Notes: a model not told the origin generated them from the sequence alone. Positions 27,396 through 36,799 are shown, counted from the stretch's first letter. The stretch: DNA of 64,000 bases from Scandinavium goeteborgense (GCF_003935895.2 NZ_CP054057.1:62001-126000), one strand, 5' to 3'. A program made the numbers and translations.

Positions 27396-27779
27396 TTTAT
27401 ATTCCTAACGTTAATCAAATTTTCCTCGACACCATAGAGGGGCGGAATGTTTGAAACAAGTCTCATTTTACTACCCGTCATGATTGACTGAGTTGAAGCA
27501 CGTATTTTTTGCGAGGTGTTACAGCGTTAATCAATGCAGGGGTAGTAAGCGAGAACCGACCAGAATTTGGTCGCTTCCGTAACAAAATCGAGTGGTGCAC
27601 TTCATGAACAATCGATGTTTTTGACTCGCAAAAGGAATTGTTTTAACGGTGAATCAATTTCCAAATGCATTATTTATAGATGAAATCTCTAATGTGGTTG
27701 TATATTTTGACCCTTAGTGAAATGAATAAATAAATGAGAAATAATATAGCAATAAGGTGGATGTTATTTTTCTTATATC
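27396..27779. other. AT-rich intergenic region
   Basis: No ORF with support on either strand. It should hold the promoter of the small secreted protein gene at its left side. Nothing else stands out. Confidence 0.5.
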
Positions 27780-27806
27780 CCCCTAGTATTTATTAAATGC
27801 TAGGGG
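27780..27806. terminator. Inverted repeat at the end of the hydroxybutyrate operon
   Basis: CCCCTAG (27780-27786) pairs with CTAGGGG (27800-27806) around a 13-nt AT-rich loop. It lies 16 bp after the buk stop codon, the position expected for the operon terminator, though the minus-strand side lacks a strong T-run. Confidence 0.6.
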
Positions 27807-27822
27807 TTTCCCCACTTGGTAG

Positions 27823-28896
27823 TTAATAATCAAGCACTGCCCTGGTTTTGTTGGAAAGGGCGTCGTATACACCTTCAGCCATTGCCTGCATTTCGTCTTC
27901 CCCGGCAAAAACAATAAAGTTCGGAGTCAAGAAATGAATACGTTCGCGAATTTTCTCCACGATAAATCGGCTATGAGCGATGCCACCAGTCAAGATGACT
28001 CCGTCGACCTCACCATTAAGCACCGCCGCACAGGCACCAATTTCCTTGGCGATTTGCAGAGCCATCGCGGAGAGCACCTGTTCTGCCTCTTTATCGCCAG
28101 CGTCAACCAGATTTTCGACGACACGCATATCTTTGGTGCCAAGATAGGCATATACCCCGCCTTCGCCGATGATTTTGCGATACATCTCATCGTAGGAATA
28201 TTGCCCTGAGTAGCACATATCGATAAGCGCGAGCGGGGGAACACCGCCCGATCGTTCAGGCGAAAAAGGGCCATCGCCGCCCAATGCGGCATTGACGTCA
28301 ACGACTTTTCCCTTACGGTGTGCGCCTACACTGATCCCGCCGCCGAGATGCGCGACAATCAGATTCAGAGAGTCGTAGTCGCACTCTCTTTCTTTGGCAT
28401 AACGCCTGGCGACGGCTTTCTGGTTTAACGGATGAAAGCTCCTTACGCGGGATATCTCAGGTACTCCTGATAGCCGGGCAATATCGTCGTATTCATCAAC
28501 GACCACCGGGTCAACGGTGTAAGCCACGGCATCTTTACGAACGGATTGAGCCAGGTCATGCGCCAGAATTCCGCCTAAATTAGAGGCATGTTCACCGTTC
28601 AAACCGATTGCGGCATCATCTAAATAAGCATCGTTGATCCGATATACGCCGCTCTTTAACGGACGAACCAAACCACCCCGACCGACAAAGTGATCGATGT
28701 CAGCTAGCGCAATATCATGATGTTTCAATACATTCAGAATGGCCCGTTGGCGAAACTGCCTCTGCTCAATCACACTTCTGAATCCGAAAAGCGTCGATAC
28801 CGGGTGATTCAGGGTGACATTAAACAGCGCAGTAGTGTTTTCAAACAGCGCAACTTTCGTCGACGTCGAACCCGGATTAATCGCCAGGATTTTCAT
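27823..28896 (-). CDS. buk: Butyrate kinase
   Basis: 357 residues from the ATG at 28896 (MKILAINPGSTSTK). The acetokinase family signature is at the start, and AHLGGGISVGAHRKGKVVDV plus SGGVPPLALIDMCYSGQYS are typical of butyrate rather than acetate kinases. The reaction is acyl phosphate + ADP to acid + ATP. The ATG overlaps the ptb stop as ATGA, so the two are coupled. In this operon the expected substrate is 3-hydroxybutyryl phosphate, by inference. Butyrate kinase is common in clostridia and unusual in enterics. Confidence 0.93.
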   Translation of the reverse strand: MKILAINPGSTSTKVALFENTTALFNVTLNHPVSTLFGFRSVIEQRQFRQRAILNVLKHHDIALADIDHFVGRGGLVRPLKSGVYRINDAYLDDAAIGLNGEHASNLGGILAHDLAQSVRKDAVAYTVDPVVVDEYDDIARLSGVPEISRVRSFHPLNQKAVARRYAKERECDYDSLNLIVAHLGGGISVGAHRKGKVVDVNAALGGDGPFSPERSGGVPPLALIDMCYSGQYSYDEMYRKIIGEGGVYAYLGTKDMRVVENLVDAGDKEAEQVLSAMALQIAKEIGACAAVLNGEVDGVILTGGIAHSRFIVEKIRERIHFLTPNFIVFAGEDEMQAMAEGVYDALSNKTRAVLDY

Positions 28897-29807
28897 GCGG
28901 ATCTCCCTGTCGGGCAAACAGCAATGGCACAAGCCATTGCATAGAATTTTGTTTCGGAGGTGTCAGAACGCGAAGGGAAAACGACAGGGGCGCAGGTGCC
29001 AAGAATTAAGCTTGCCCCACTCGTCTCGCCGAATAACGTCATGGTTTTATAAAAGGCATTCGCGCTGTTGATATCTGGGAATAAAACCAGGTCAGCATCA
29101 CCACCCACTTCTGATTCCAATTGCTTATGCCAACAAGAGGATTTGCTGAATGCCAAATCAATGGATAAAGGGCCATCCACCACGCACTCAGCGATTTCAT
29201 TGCGCCGATTCATCATGCTTAACATTGCTGCATCGGTAGTGGCTGGAATGGCCTCTTTAACGTTTTCTGTCGCAGCGATAACCGCAACTTTGGGGTTTTT
29301 AATCCCTAACTGATGAAAAACGGTTACTGATTGCTGGATCATCATTTTCTTTTGCGCCAGCGTAGGGGATATATTGATCCCCGAATCGGTAAACGCCATC
29401 AACTTGTGATAGCGTGGGCTTTCAAGAAACGCAATTTGGCTGATCAGCCCCGATCCACGCAACCCTGTTTCTTTATGCAAAATGGCCCTCAGATAAATTG
29501 CGCTATCCACCAGGCCACGCATCAACAGGTCGGCTTTGCCTTCTTTAACCAGTGCAACCGCTTTTGCACAGGAAAGTGCCAGGTCCGGTTGGTGAAAAAT
29601 TTCATACTCACTAATGTCAAATTCGAGAAGGTCTGCCAGTTTGGTTATTTTTTCTTTGTCACCGACCAATACCGGCGTCCCTAATTCGGCCTGAACGAGG
29701 TGCTTGAGAGCATCCAGAGTATAAAGGTCTTCAGCGGCCGCAACGGCAATTCGTTTCTTACCGTTTTTTTTTGCGAGCGTAACAAATTGTTCCAGTGATT
29801 TAAGCAT
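28893..29807 (-). CDS. ptb: Phosphate butyryltransferase
   Basis: 304 residues of the PTA_PTB family, length typical for Ptb. It transfers the acyl group of a CoA thioester to phosphate. Characteristic stretches are RIAVAAAEDLYTLDAL at the start, ADLLMRGLVDSAIYLRAIL near residue 95 and LMAFTDSGINISPTLAQK near residue 140. Known Ptb enzymes accept 3-hydroxybutyryl-CoA besides butyryl-CoA (established for the clostridial enzyme). The gene follows phaB by 45 bp and overlaps buk by 4 bp. Confidence 0.93.
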   Translation of the reverse strand: MLKSLEQFVTLAKKNGKKRIAVAAAEDLYTLDALKHLVQAELGTPVLVGDKEKITKLADLLEFDISEYEIFHQPDLALSCAKAVALVKEGKADLLMRGLVDSAIYLRAILHKETGLRGSGLISQIAFLESPRYHKLMAFTDSGINISPTLAQKKMMIQQSVTVFHQLGIKNPKVAVIAATENVKEAIPATTDAAMLSMMNRRNEIAECVVDGPLSIDLAFSKSSCWHKQLESEVGGDADLVLFPDINSANAFYKTMTLFGETSGASLILGTCAPVVFPSRSDTSETKFYAMACAIAVCPTGRSA

Positions 29808-29852
29808 ACTTACGCCTTATTAAATACGATTGAAAATGGGCTTAATCCATAA

Positions 29853-30593
29853 TCAGTACATATGTTGACCGCCATTAATAGAGAAGTCAGCACCCGTAAT
29901 AAACGCGGCGTTGTCGCTGACCAGATATGCGATCAGTGAAGCGACTTCTTCTGGTTTTCCGAAACGACCCGCAGGAATGTCTTTCTGGATGTTTTCTCGG
30001 ATATTTTCAGGAACTGCTCGCATCATTTCAGTATCGATATAACCAGGGGAAACGGTATTAACGGTGATATTCTTTTTGGCGACTTCTTGAGCCAGTGCTT
30101 TGGTAAAGCCATGTACCCCGGCCTTACTGGCGGAATAGTTGACTTGTCCAAACTGACCTTTCTGACCATTAATAGACGATACATTGATCACTCGGCCATG
30201 GTGGCGGTCAAGCATAGTGTCCATCACCGCGCGGGTCATATTAAATAAACCATTCAGATTAGTATCAATGACCGAACTCCACTCAAGTTTACTCATTTTT
30301 CTGAAGGTGGTGTCACGCGTAATACCGGCATTATTAATCAGGACATCAATTTGACCATGTTTCTGCTGTACGCTTTCCACCAGCGAACAGCACATATCCA
30401 GGTCGGTAATGTCACAGGCGACCGTTTCGATATTTGTTAAACCGTCATGATGTAATTCATCGACCCATTGCTTACTGCGAGCCGGATTGGTCGCAACGGC
30501 AACCACGTGATAATTATCTTCAAGTAATTTCCGAGAAATAGCTGCACCAATACCGCGGGTACCACCCGTTACAATCGCAATTTTTTTCATCAT
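29853..30593 (-). CDS. phaB: Acetoacetyl-CoA reductase (PhaB-type short-chain dehydrogenase)
   Basis: 246 residues. Rossmann motif TGGTRGIGAAI at residues ~9-19, NNAG at ~87, and the catalytic set Ser (NVSSINGQKGQFGQ), Tyr and Lys (NYSASKAG). The GQKGQFGQ loop and the ending GADFSINGGQHMY are hallmarks of PhaB rather than general FabG. PhaB makes (R)-3-hydroxybutyryl-CoA with NADPH. It sits 39 bp after phaA. There is no phaC or phasin nearby, so the product is probably not for polymer. Confidence 0.93.
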   Translation of the reverse strand: MMKKIAIVTGGTRGIGAAISRKLLEDNYHVVAVATNPARSKQWVDELHHDGLTNIETVACDITDLDMCCSLVESVQQKHGQIDVLINNAGITRDTTFRKMSKLEWSSVIDTNLNGLFNMTRAVMDTMLDRHHGRVINVSSINGQKGQFGQVNYSASKAGVHGFTKALAQEVAKKNITVNTVSPGYIDTEMMRAVPENIRENIQKDIPAGRFGKPEEVASLIAYLVSDNAAFITGADFSINGGQHMY

Positions 30594-30632
30594 AATTCCA
30601 GAATTTAAATATATTTAAGCACTAATAAAAAA

Positions 30633-31820
30633 TCAGTTTCTTTCGAGCGTGATGGCAATCCCCATGCCACCCCCAATGCACAATGTCGCTAATCCTTTTT
30701 TTGCCTGCCGTCTTTCCATTTCGTACAGTAGAGAGACTAGGATTCTGGCACCGGAAGCACCAATTGGATGCCCTAATGCAATGGCTCCCCCGTTGACATT
30801 CACCCGTAAAGGATCCCACTCCATGGCTCGGTTGACATAAATTGCCTGGGCGGCGAAAGCCTCGTTGGACTCAATCAAATCAAGGTCATTCACTTGCCAG
30901 CCACTTTTCGCAAGCACGCGTCGAGAAGCTTCTACCGGACCGGTGCCCATGATTTGTGGATCAACCCCAGCGGTCGCGCATGCCTTGATACGGGCCAAAG
31001 GCCTAAGCCCTAATTTTTTAGCCATACGGCCTGATGAAATCAACAGCATCGATGCACCATCATTCACACCTGAAGCGTTACCTGCAGTGACGGAACCCTC
31101 AGCTTTAAAAGCAGGTTTCAACTGAGCAAGTTGTTCAAGCGTTGTCTTGGGGCGGGGGTATTCATCTTGAGCAAAACGTTCGGTCTGCCCACGTTTGACA
31201 GGAACAGAAATGGGGACAATTTCATCAATAAATTTGCCATCCTGCATGGCTGCAACAGTTTTATATTGCGATTCCACGGCAAACGAATCTTGCTCTGCGC
31301 GCGAAATGCCAAACTGCTGTGCTATATTTTCTGCTGTAATTCCCATCGAGTAATGATGAAATGCATCGGTTAGACCATCTTTTAGCAGCGAGTCATCCAT
31401 CACCCACTGTCCCATTTTTACGCCATTTCGAGACCCTCGAAGAATATGTGGCGCAAGACTCATATTTTCCTGACCCCCCGCAATGATTAACTCTGCGTCA
31501 CCGTTACGAATCGCTTGATACGCTAGCTGCACCGCTTTTAAACCTGAGCCACACACTTTATTAATGGTCAAGGCAGAGACAACTTCCGGTAATCCCGCTT
31601 CGATACTGGTCTGACGAGCGGGGTTTTGGCCTGCGCCAGCAGTTAGGACCTGTCCGATGATCACTTCATCAATGTGTTTTGGGTCAATCGCTAACCGCTG
31701 CATGATATCGGAAACAACCGCTGCACCTATTGTTGTGGCGGGTATCTTGGATAATGCGCCATTTAACATACCAATTGCGGTGCGCGCAGCATCTAAAATA
31801 ACAACGTCATTGTCTTGCAT
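30633..31820 (-). CDS. phaA: Acetyl-CoA acetyltransferase (thiolase)
   Basis: 395 residues, standard thiolase length. Condenses two acetyl-CoA to acetoacetyl-CoA. The nucleophilic cysteine is in KVCGSGLKAVQLA (~residue 89), the NEAFAAQA loop and GGAIALGHPIGASGARI carry the His, and CIGGGMG the second Cys. First gene of the four-gene operon; GGAGAG lies 6-8 bp before the ATG. It could be called atoB, but the linkage with phaB makes phaA the better label. Confidence 0.94.
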   Translation of the reverse strand: MQDNDVVILDAARTAIGMLNGALSKIPATTIGAAVVSDIMQRLAIDPKHIDEVIIGQVLTAGAGQNPARQTSIEAGLPEVVSALTINKVCGSGLKAVQLAYQAIRNGDAELIIAGGQENMSLAPHILRGSRNGVKMGQWVMDDSLLKDGLTDAFHHYSMGITAENIAQQFGISRAEQDSFAVESQYKTVAAMQDGKFIDEIVPISVPVKRGQTERFAQDEYPRPKTTLEQLAQLKPAFKAEGSVTAGNASGVNDGASMLLISSGRMAKKLGLRPLARIKACATAGVDPQIMGTGPVEASRRVLAKSGWQVNDLDLIESNEAFAAQAIYVNRAMEWDPLRVNVNGGAIALGHPIGASGARILVSLLYEMERRQAKKGLATLCIGGGMGIAITLERN

Positions 31821-31848
31821 TACATTTTCTCTCCGTTGTAAAAATGTG

Positions 31849-31863
31849 ACCGATTGGATCGGT
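31849..31863. promoter_or_regulatory. Palindrome upstream of phaA
   Basis: ACCGAT-TGG-ATCGGT, a perfect 6-bp inverted repeat 28 bp before the phaA start codon. It may be an operator; as a hairpin followed on the minus strand by CACATTTTT it could also be a weak terminator for the regulator gene upstream. The sequence does not decide between them. Confidence 0.4.
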
Positions 31864-31910
31864 TAGAGTTTTCATGCTTGTCAGTACGAGTGGCATTTTC
31901 GTATAAAACA

Positions 31911-32564
31911 TCAGTATGCTTCAGGAAAATCTTTCAGAATAGAAATTAACTTGCCTTTTTCCATATGCACGTACCCACCCTTCTTTATTGACAAGATAAT
32001 GGCGGAGACACCACTTCGCGCCAATCCTGTTTTCTTAGTAATGTAATTACAGACATTCACCCTTGATTTTTTTTCGGCAGGCAAACCATTAATTTCTTGT
32101 AAGTTTAGCTTTACTAGTTCATAGGCAGAGTGATTGATATTATCAATGTTTATGCGTAGCAAACATGCCATGTTGTAAGCTTGCACGCGCATGGCATCAA
32201 TGAGCAGGTCATTATCTTTAAGAATGGAGAATGCTTTGGCAGGGGCAATACACAAAACTTGAGCGTCTCTTTCGGCAACAACATAAATTTCTTCTGAGGG
32301 GGTAAAAGAACCGGGGGTTAATAACATATTTGCAATCCCCATAATATAGGGAGCTTCGGCGACAGCTATAAGAAGGTTGTCACAAGACCTATATATTTCA
32401 AAAACACCACTACTAAGACAACACACATTACCGCTGATCCTGGAAGTAGTGGTTGTATATTTTTCGTTCATGCGCGGTGAGATCATTTCTTTTGCATGTG
32501 GCAAAAATGATTCAATAAGCGACAACATACTACCGATTGGTTTTTTGATCATTTTTACGCTCAT
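31911..32564 (-). CDS. IprA/Crp-like transcriptional regulator upstream of the pha-ptb-buk operon
   Basis: 217 residues. The N-terminal ~120 residues form a cyclic-nucleotide-binding-like beta barrel lacking the arginine-serine cAMP pocket that I would expect in Crp. The C-terminal part has KSRVNVCNYITKKTGLARSGVSAI, a winged-HTH recognition region of the IprA-like family of enterics. It lies 90 bp upstream of phaA on the same strand, so it may be the first gene of the operon or its dedicated regulator. A paralogue is at 37585-38208. Confidence 0.75.
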   Translation of the reverse strand: MSVKMIKKPIGSMLSLIESFLPHAKEMISPRMNEKYTTTTSRISGNVCCLSSGVFEIYRSCDNLLIAVAEAPYIMGIANMLLTPGSFTPSEEIYVVAERDAQVLCIAPAKAFSILKDNDLLIDAMRVQAYNMACLLRINIDNINHSAYELVKLNLQEINGLPAEKKSRVNVCNYITKKTGLARSGVSAIILSIKKGGYVHMEKGKLISILKDFPEAY

Positions 32565-32841
32565 GCGCCCCTCACCAATTCATATTTTATCTTAATTATT
32601 AAGGCGCTTTTATTAAATGAATATAATTTTCTGTATATTTCACTTTTAATGTCCAATCACCACTTAGAACATATTACAAGCATATGTAGCATGGCTTGTT
32701 GACAACAAGCTTATAACCTAAAATATAAATGTCAAACTCCTATAGTGGACTTGGATTTAGCTAACTAATTGGCCAGGGATAATATTTTTTGGCAAAACTG
32801 GACATTTACTATTCGCGCATGAAGTATTAGATTTCTTGCCA

Positions 32842-32876
32842 TAGCAACTAGCAACTAGCAACTAGCAACTAGCAAC
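32842..32876. repeat. Heptanucleotide tandem repeat, 5 x TAGCAAC
   Basis: Five exact copies of TAGCAAC, ending 18 bp before the start codon of a 52-codon ORF. A 7-bp unit changes spacing rather than frame when copies are gained or lost upstream of a gene, so it could tune expression. Confidence 0.9.
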
Positions 32877-32894
32877 AGCGATGATGGGGAGCAT

Positions 32895-33053
32895 ATGGAA
32901 TATTACGTTACTGCTATCGAGATACTCATACACCATTTGAATGGTGACTTTTATGCTGTGTGTGATGCGTTACTGTTGTCACCTGAAGAAGTACATAAAA
33001 TCAAACCGCTGCTCAGCGACACCGTCAGGAAAATGATTCCGGATGGAAACTAA
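32895..33053 (+). CDS. Possible 52-residue protein
   Basis: ATG at 32895 with GGGGAG 6-11 bp before it; ends TAA at 33051. The peptide is soluble and acidic-to-neutral with HHLNGDFYAVCDALLLSP and a helical C-terminus, and has good codon regularity. No family recognised. It follows a heptanucleotide repeat immediately upstream. Confidence 0.4.
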   Translation: MEYYVTAIEILIHHLNGDFYAVCDALLLSPEEVHKIKPLLSDTVRKMIPDGN

Positions 33054-34179
33054 AATAAACGGTTAGTGAGCCAATTCCATTTGAATATTCTCATCAGATT
33101 ATGGTGCATTAACTGTAAGTGACGCTTAAAAATCCCTTACTTGAACCGACTTTAAAGCCGCTTACCCTAGACATGATTATTGATGTACCGCCATTGCCCG
33201 GATGCATACGAGGTTGCACCTCCTACCGCTCTTTAAGTGCTAGCGCAATCGGGCAATGAATTGGCTAGCCGGTAATAGCGACCCCAAAACGATCCATGAT
33301 CAATGACACTTGATAGCTATCAAAATTTACGCCTCATAAATCAACACTCATCCATATTATCCAGCTGCGGTGGGGCGAAAAATTTAGCCCAGTATAGGGC
33401 CTAGTAAACCCTGTCCCTCTGCCGTTCATCCGGGTCACGCTCGCCCCGGCCAGAGCCAGATGACCCTTCTGCAAGTGCTGCGTCGACTCTGCAGACGAAC
33501 TTCTCATTATCATAGTCGTGCCAACCCTCGTGCTGATAGCGCAGCAAGTATGAGGAACGCTGTGAGTGAAAGCCACCTAGTCGTCGCTTCAGTTACGGCT
33601 GCATGCACGCCTTCGTAGTGCTGTCCTCAGCAAACGTAACGGTTGCAAAGGGGCCGTTCATAGGTGATTTTCTGTGCAAAGTATTTATCGGTGCTCTGCA
33701 TAATCTCAGCTACGGTATGATCAGCCTATCTTCTGAATAAGGTGAGAATTTATTGTTAACGAATGGAATGGACTTCCTCAGGATATGAACCTAATTTAAT
33801 ATCTTATAATGATGGTGTAAACATAACCCAGAGGGATTCGTTATGACTATCTACGCCACTGTCAGGTTGTGATTTTTCTTACGTTCGAGCATGCAAATGG
33901 TGTACATAATAGTTCAGCTTTGGACACAGAAAAAATCAACCACGTAGTGCGGGGGATAGGCAAGAGTATTTTGGTTGAAAAGTAGTCTAGTTGTGATTTG
34001 TTTTCAGTTTTCCAAGCAGACCCTGAAATCAGTAATCAACGCGAACGGTTACTCAGAAGCGTGGTCATTTATTACAATTCAGCTCTGCTTTCGCGACTGC
34101 TACAGAACTACCCCGGTAATCCTAGAGACGTCACTCATTGCGAGATGTAACCAGGATGACAAAACGCAATTGATTTCCT
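33054..34179. other. Degenerate non-coding region
   Basis: Stops in all frames on both strands; several short frames, none with a recognisable family. The region 33160-33650 has inverted and repeated short words around CGGTTGC and GCAATCGGGCAATG but no clear element ends. Treated as eroded accessory DNA. Confidence 0.45.
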
Positions 34180-34287
34180 CCTGAATTTCGTCAACGTGCA
34201 TTTCGTATGGTTCTGGAAAACCAGGATACCTATAACTCACAATGGGCCGCGACCTGCTCCATTGCCCGTAAGGTCGCTGGCGAATGA
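34180..34287 (+). pseudogene. IS3-family orfA N-terminal fragment
   Basis: The frame reads PEFRQRAFRMVLENQDTY, then QWAATCSIARKV, matching the helix-turn-helix OrfA of an IS3 subgroup, and stops at TGA 34285. Only the N-terminal part remains, directly against IS66 sequence. Confidence 0.6.
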
Positions 34288-34302
34288 GCATGGTAAAAAA
34301 AC

Positions 34303-35090
34303 CCGTATGAACAGCCCCTTCCCTAAATCACTTCCCCGTGACGAAAAGTGCCCGCTAACGACAGAGCCATGTTGCCCGGACTATGGGGGATCGCTGAGTT
34401 ATCTGGGTGAAAATACGGCCGAACAGCAGGAACTGATGCGTAGTGCCTTCCGGGTTATCCGCACCGTGCAGAAAAAACACGCATGCACGAAGTGCGACCA
34501 TATCGTTCAGGCTTCGGCAATTTCACGGCCCATCAGACGCGGTATCACCGGACCGGAACTGCTCGCCCGGGTACTCACATCAAAATATGCATGGCACGCG
34601 CCGCTGTATCGTCAGTCATAGATGTTCATCCGGCAGTGGGAGGAGCTGAGTCGATACATGTTGCCGGTTGTTAGCACCACTTGATGAAGCTCTTCAAGAC
34701 TATGTGCTGACTAACGGCAAACTCCACGCGGACGATAAGCCAACCCCGCTGCTGTTGCCGGGCAATAAAACGACGAAGATCAGGCAGCTGTGGACGTACG
34801 TTCATGCCGATCGTCACGCCAGGTCAGCGTTCCCACCTGCGGTCTGATTCCCGTACCGCCCGGACAGAAAAGGCATCCATCCGCAGACCCATATGGCCGG
34901 ATTCAGAGATGTGCTGCAGGCGGATACTTACGCCGGGTTCAATGAGCTTTACCGTGACGGCCATAAAAAGGAAACTGCCTGCATTGGCTCATGCCCGCCA
35001 AAAGAGCCATGATGTGCACGTTCGCACGTTCGCACGTTCGCACGTTCGCACGCCCTCAGCCCTCAATAATGAAGAGCTGAAACGCATCAA
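34303..35090 (+). pseudogene. IS66-family tnpC N-terminal remnant
   Basis: Frames in order give LPRDEKCPLTTEPCCPD, MRSAFRVIRTVQKKHACTKC (zinc-binding cysteines), GPELLARVLTSKYAWHAPLYRQS, then LHADDK, RTEKASIRRP and PSALNNEELKRI, following IS66 TnpC with frameshifts near 34620, 34840 and 34960. The catalytic C-terminal half is absent here; a separate C-terminal half is at 24485-25017. Confidence 0.8.
35017..35052. repeat. Octanucleotide tandem repeat, 4.5 x CACGTTCG
   Basis: Four exact copies plus a half copy, located inside the IS66 remnant where the ancestral protein reads HDVHARTPSAL. The expansion added bases to a dead gene and looks like slippage. Confidence 0.9.
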
Positions 35091-35367
35091 TGTATTTAAC
35101 GACATTCACTGTCGAGCCATAATTATTAATATGTACCTGCAATGTCATCGCTTCTTGAGGCTCTGGTACCGTATCCCCTTTGGCATAAACAGCAACGTTC
35201 AGAGCCGACGTGTATGACAACGAGCAAGTCATCTGCGGCAAGGTCGCATACCGGATATACGCACTATTACCCTCGTTAAAATACGCATAGGCTAAAAAAT
35301 CAATATCATTGACATCTGCCATACCTAAATAGCTGCGTCTAATACCGCTACACTTTTGCCAGACCAT
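35056..35367 (-). pseudogene. Hypothetical protein fragment between IS66 and IS630 remnants
   Basis: Minus-strand frame; the part from MADVNDIDFLAYAYFNEGNS to GSTVNVVKYIDAF looks protein-like (beta-rich, few charges), but the 3' end runs into IS66 sequence and the 5' end abuts the IS630 gene. I do not recognise it. Probably a gene interrupted on both sides. Confidence 0.35.
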
Positions 35368-36379
35368 GCTTTCTTCCGGGGAACGGGCTGGCGGTTTCCA
35401 TAAAATGACGAACTTTTCTCAGTAGTTGCCACATTGAACGACACTGATGATTGCGCGTTATTGTGTCGTGAAGCGCCTGCCACAGTCGCTCTACGTGGTT
35501 CACCCACGGCGAGTAAACCGGCTGGTAAATTACGCTGAACTTCGGGTTCTCTTTCAGCCAGCGCTGCGTTTCCTGGCTTTTGTGAATGATGTAGTTATCC
35601 ACGATAAGCGTGACGGTTTTTGCCCGTAGGTATGTGGCTTTCAGGTGTTTCAGCAGGGCGATGAACAGCACCGAACTCTTGCTGTTGCCCCCAACGTAGC
35701 TGACTTTTCCGGTACCGCTGTGCAGCGCCCCGGCCAGGTAGTATTTTTCATTCTGTCCCGGTGTTACCACGCGCTTTTGTTGCCCACGAAGTTGCCAGTC
35801 TGCCCCGATTTTGGGATTGAGGTGGATATCCACTTCATCTTCATAAAAGACCGGATGCTCTGCGCTGCATTTTTCCAGTGCCTTATGGATTGCCGCCATC
35901 TTCTCCTCTTTATGTGGGTCACGGATGTGCAGGGTCGGGGCCGCCCTGCGCCACACAAGCCCGGCAGAGGGCAGCCAGCGACGAACGGTTCCGGCATGCA
36001 ACTGACATCCGGTTATCTCATTGATTTTTATTGCCAACAGTTCGGTACTCCAGCGTGAACGCTGATAGCCAAAATCACCGGGAGTGCGTTTTACCAGTTC
36101 ACGTAACAGTGCGCAGATATGCTCATAAGGCCAGCGGCGAGAGCGCCCTGCGGGCAAGGACTTCAGACCTTCAACACCCGACAGCGTAAACCAGTTAATC
36201 CAGCGACCGACAGATGAACGGGCACAGCAGAGTGTTCTGGCGACATCGCTGACACGGTCTCCCCGGTGTAACATCAGCATGGCGGTCAGTCTGCGGGCAT
36301 GGTTCTTGTCACGCGTTTTATGGATGGTTTTCTGCATCAGGCGTCGTTCGATACGGGGTATGGGTGCTATGATCGGCAT
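35348..36379 (-). CDS. IS630-family transposase
   Basis: 343 residues. N-terminal HTH (RGDRVSDVARTLCCARSSVGRWI), followed by the DDE domain: YEDEVDIHLNPKIG (first Asp region), VTLIVDNYIIHKSQE (second Asp) and PVYSPWVNHVERLWQALH with the final Glu, as in IS630/Tc1-mariner transposases. Length is full and frame intact. Nothing else is carried in the element; exact ends not determined. Confidence 0.92.
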   Translation of the reverse strand: MPIIAPIPRIERRLMQKTIHKTRDKNHARRLTAMLMLHRGDRVSDVARTLCCARSSVGRWINWFTLSGVEGLKSLPAGRSRRWPYEHICALLRELVKRTPGDFGYQRSRWSTELLAIKINEITGCQLHAGTVRRWLPSAGLVWRRAAPTLHIRDPHKEEKMAAIHKALEKCSAEHPVFYEDEVDIHLNPKIGADWQLRGQQKRVVTPGQNEKYYLAGALHSGTGKVSYVGGNSKSSVLFIALLKHLKATYLRAKTVTLIVDNYIIHKSQETQRWLKENPKFSVIYQPVYSPWVNHVERLWQALHDTITRNHQCRSMWQLLRKVRHFMETASPFPGRKHGLAKV

Positions 36380-36554
36380 CGCTCAGTCCGGTTGGTGATG
36401 TGGGATATTTGGCGATTGATCAGATCGCACAATCCGGGCTGAGTTCCCTTTAAGTGATCTACTATTCCGCGCAGCTATTTAGCATAACGGTAAATGTCGC
36501 TCCCGTTTTAAAAAGCCTGATACGGTGAGCCGTCATCACCAGCAATAAGTTGTA

Positions 36555-36743
36555 TTAATTGCAGGCCCGCATCTTCCTCAACCCCATTAGATCCACAATA
36601 GTCTGAAAAATACGGGGAAGATAGTAGTCAAACCACTCGATTCTACTCCAAAGGTAAATGCCATCTCGTAGAGGTTCACCTTTTTCTTCTGTGGCACAAA
36701 AACGTCTAACTTGTAGCGGAGTCATAATCGGTTGTGTATTCAA
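36555..36743 (-). CDS. Doubtful 62-residue ORF
   Basis: Open frame between the IS630 gene and an IS1 remnant with a tryptophan/tyrosine-rich middle (IYLWSRIEWFDYYLPRIF). No ribosome-binding site stands out and no family is recognised. May be a remnant. Confidence 0.2.
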   Translation of the reverse strand: MNTQPIMTPLQVRRFCATEEKGEPLRDGIYLWSRIEWFDYYLPRIFQTIVDLMGLRKMRACN

Positions 36744-36799
36744 TATGGTGAATGGTATTACAAGGCATAATGCTCACGCTCGATAAACGTGCCAATAAT

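Noticed and set aside
27823..28896. Acetate kinase
   Set aside because: Length and the internal motifs (GGVPPLALIDMCYSGQYS, AHLGGGISVGAH) fit butyrate kinase, and it is paired with Ptb.
27823..31820. Polyhydroxybutyrate storage operon
   Set aside because: phaA and phaB are present but there is no phaC, phaR or phasin; the other two genes are ptb and buk, which lead to free acid.
35017..35052. Phase-variation repeat of a functional gene
   Set aside because: It lies in a frameshifted IS66 remnant with no intact reading frame.
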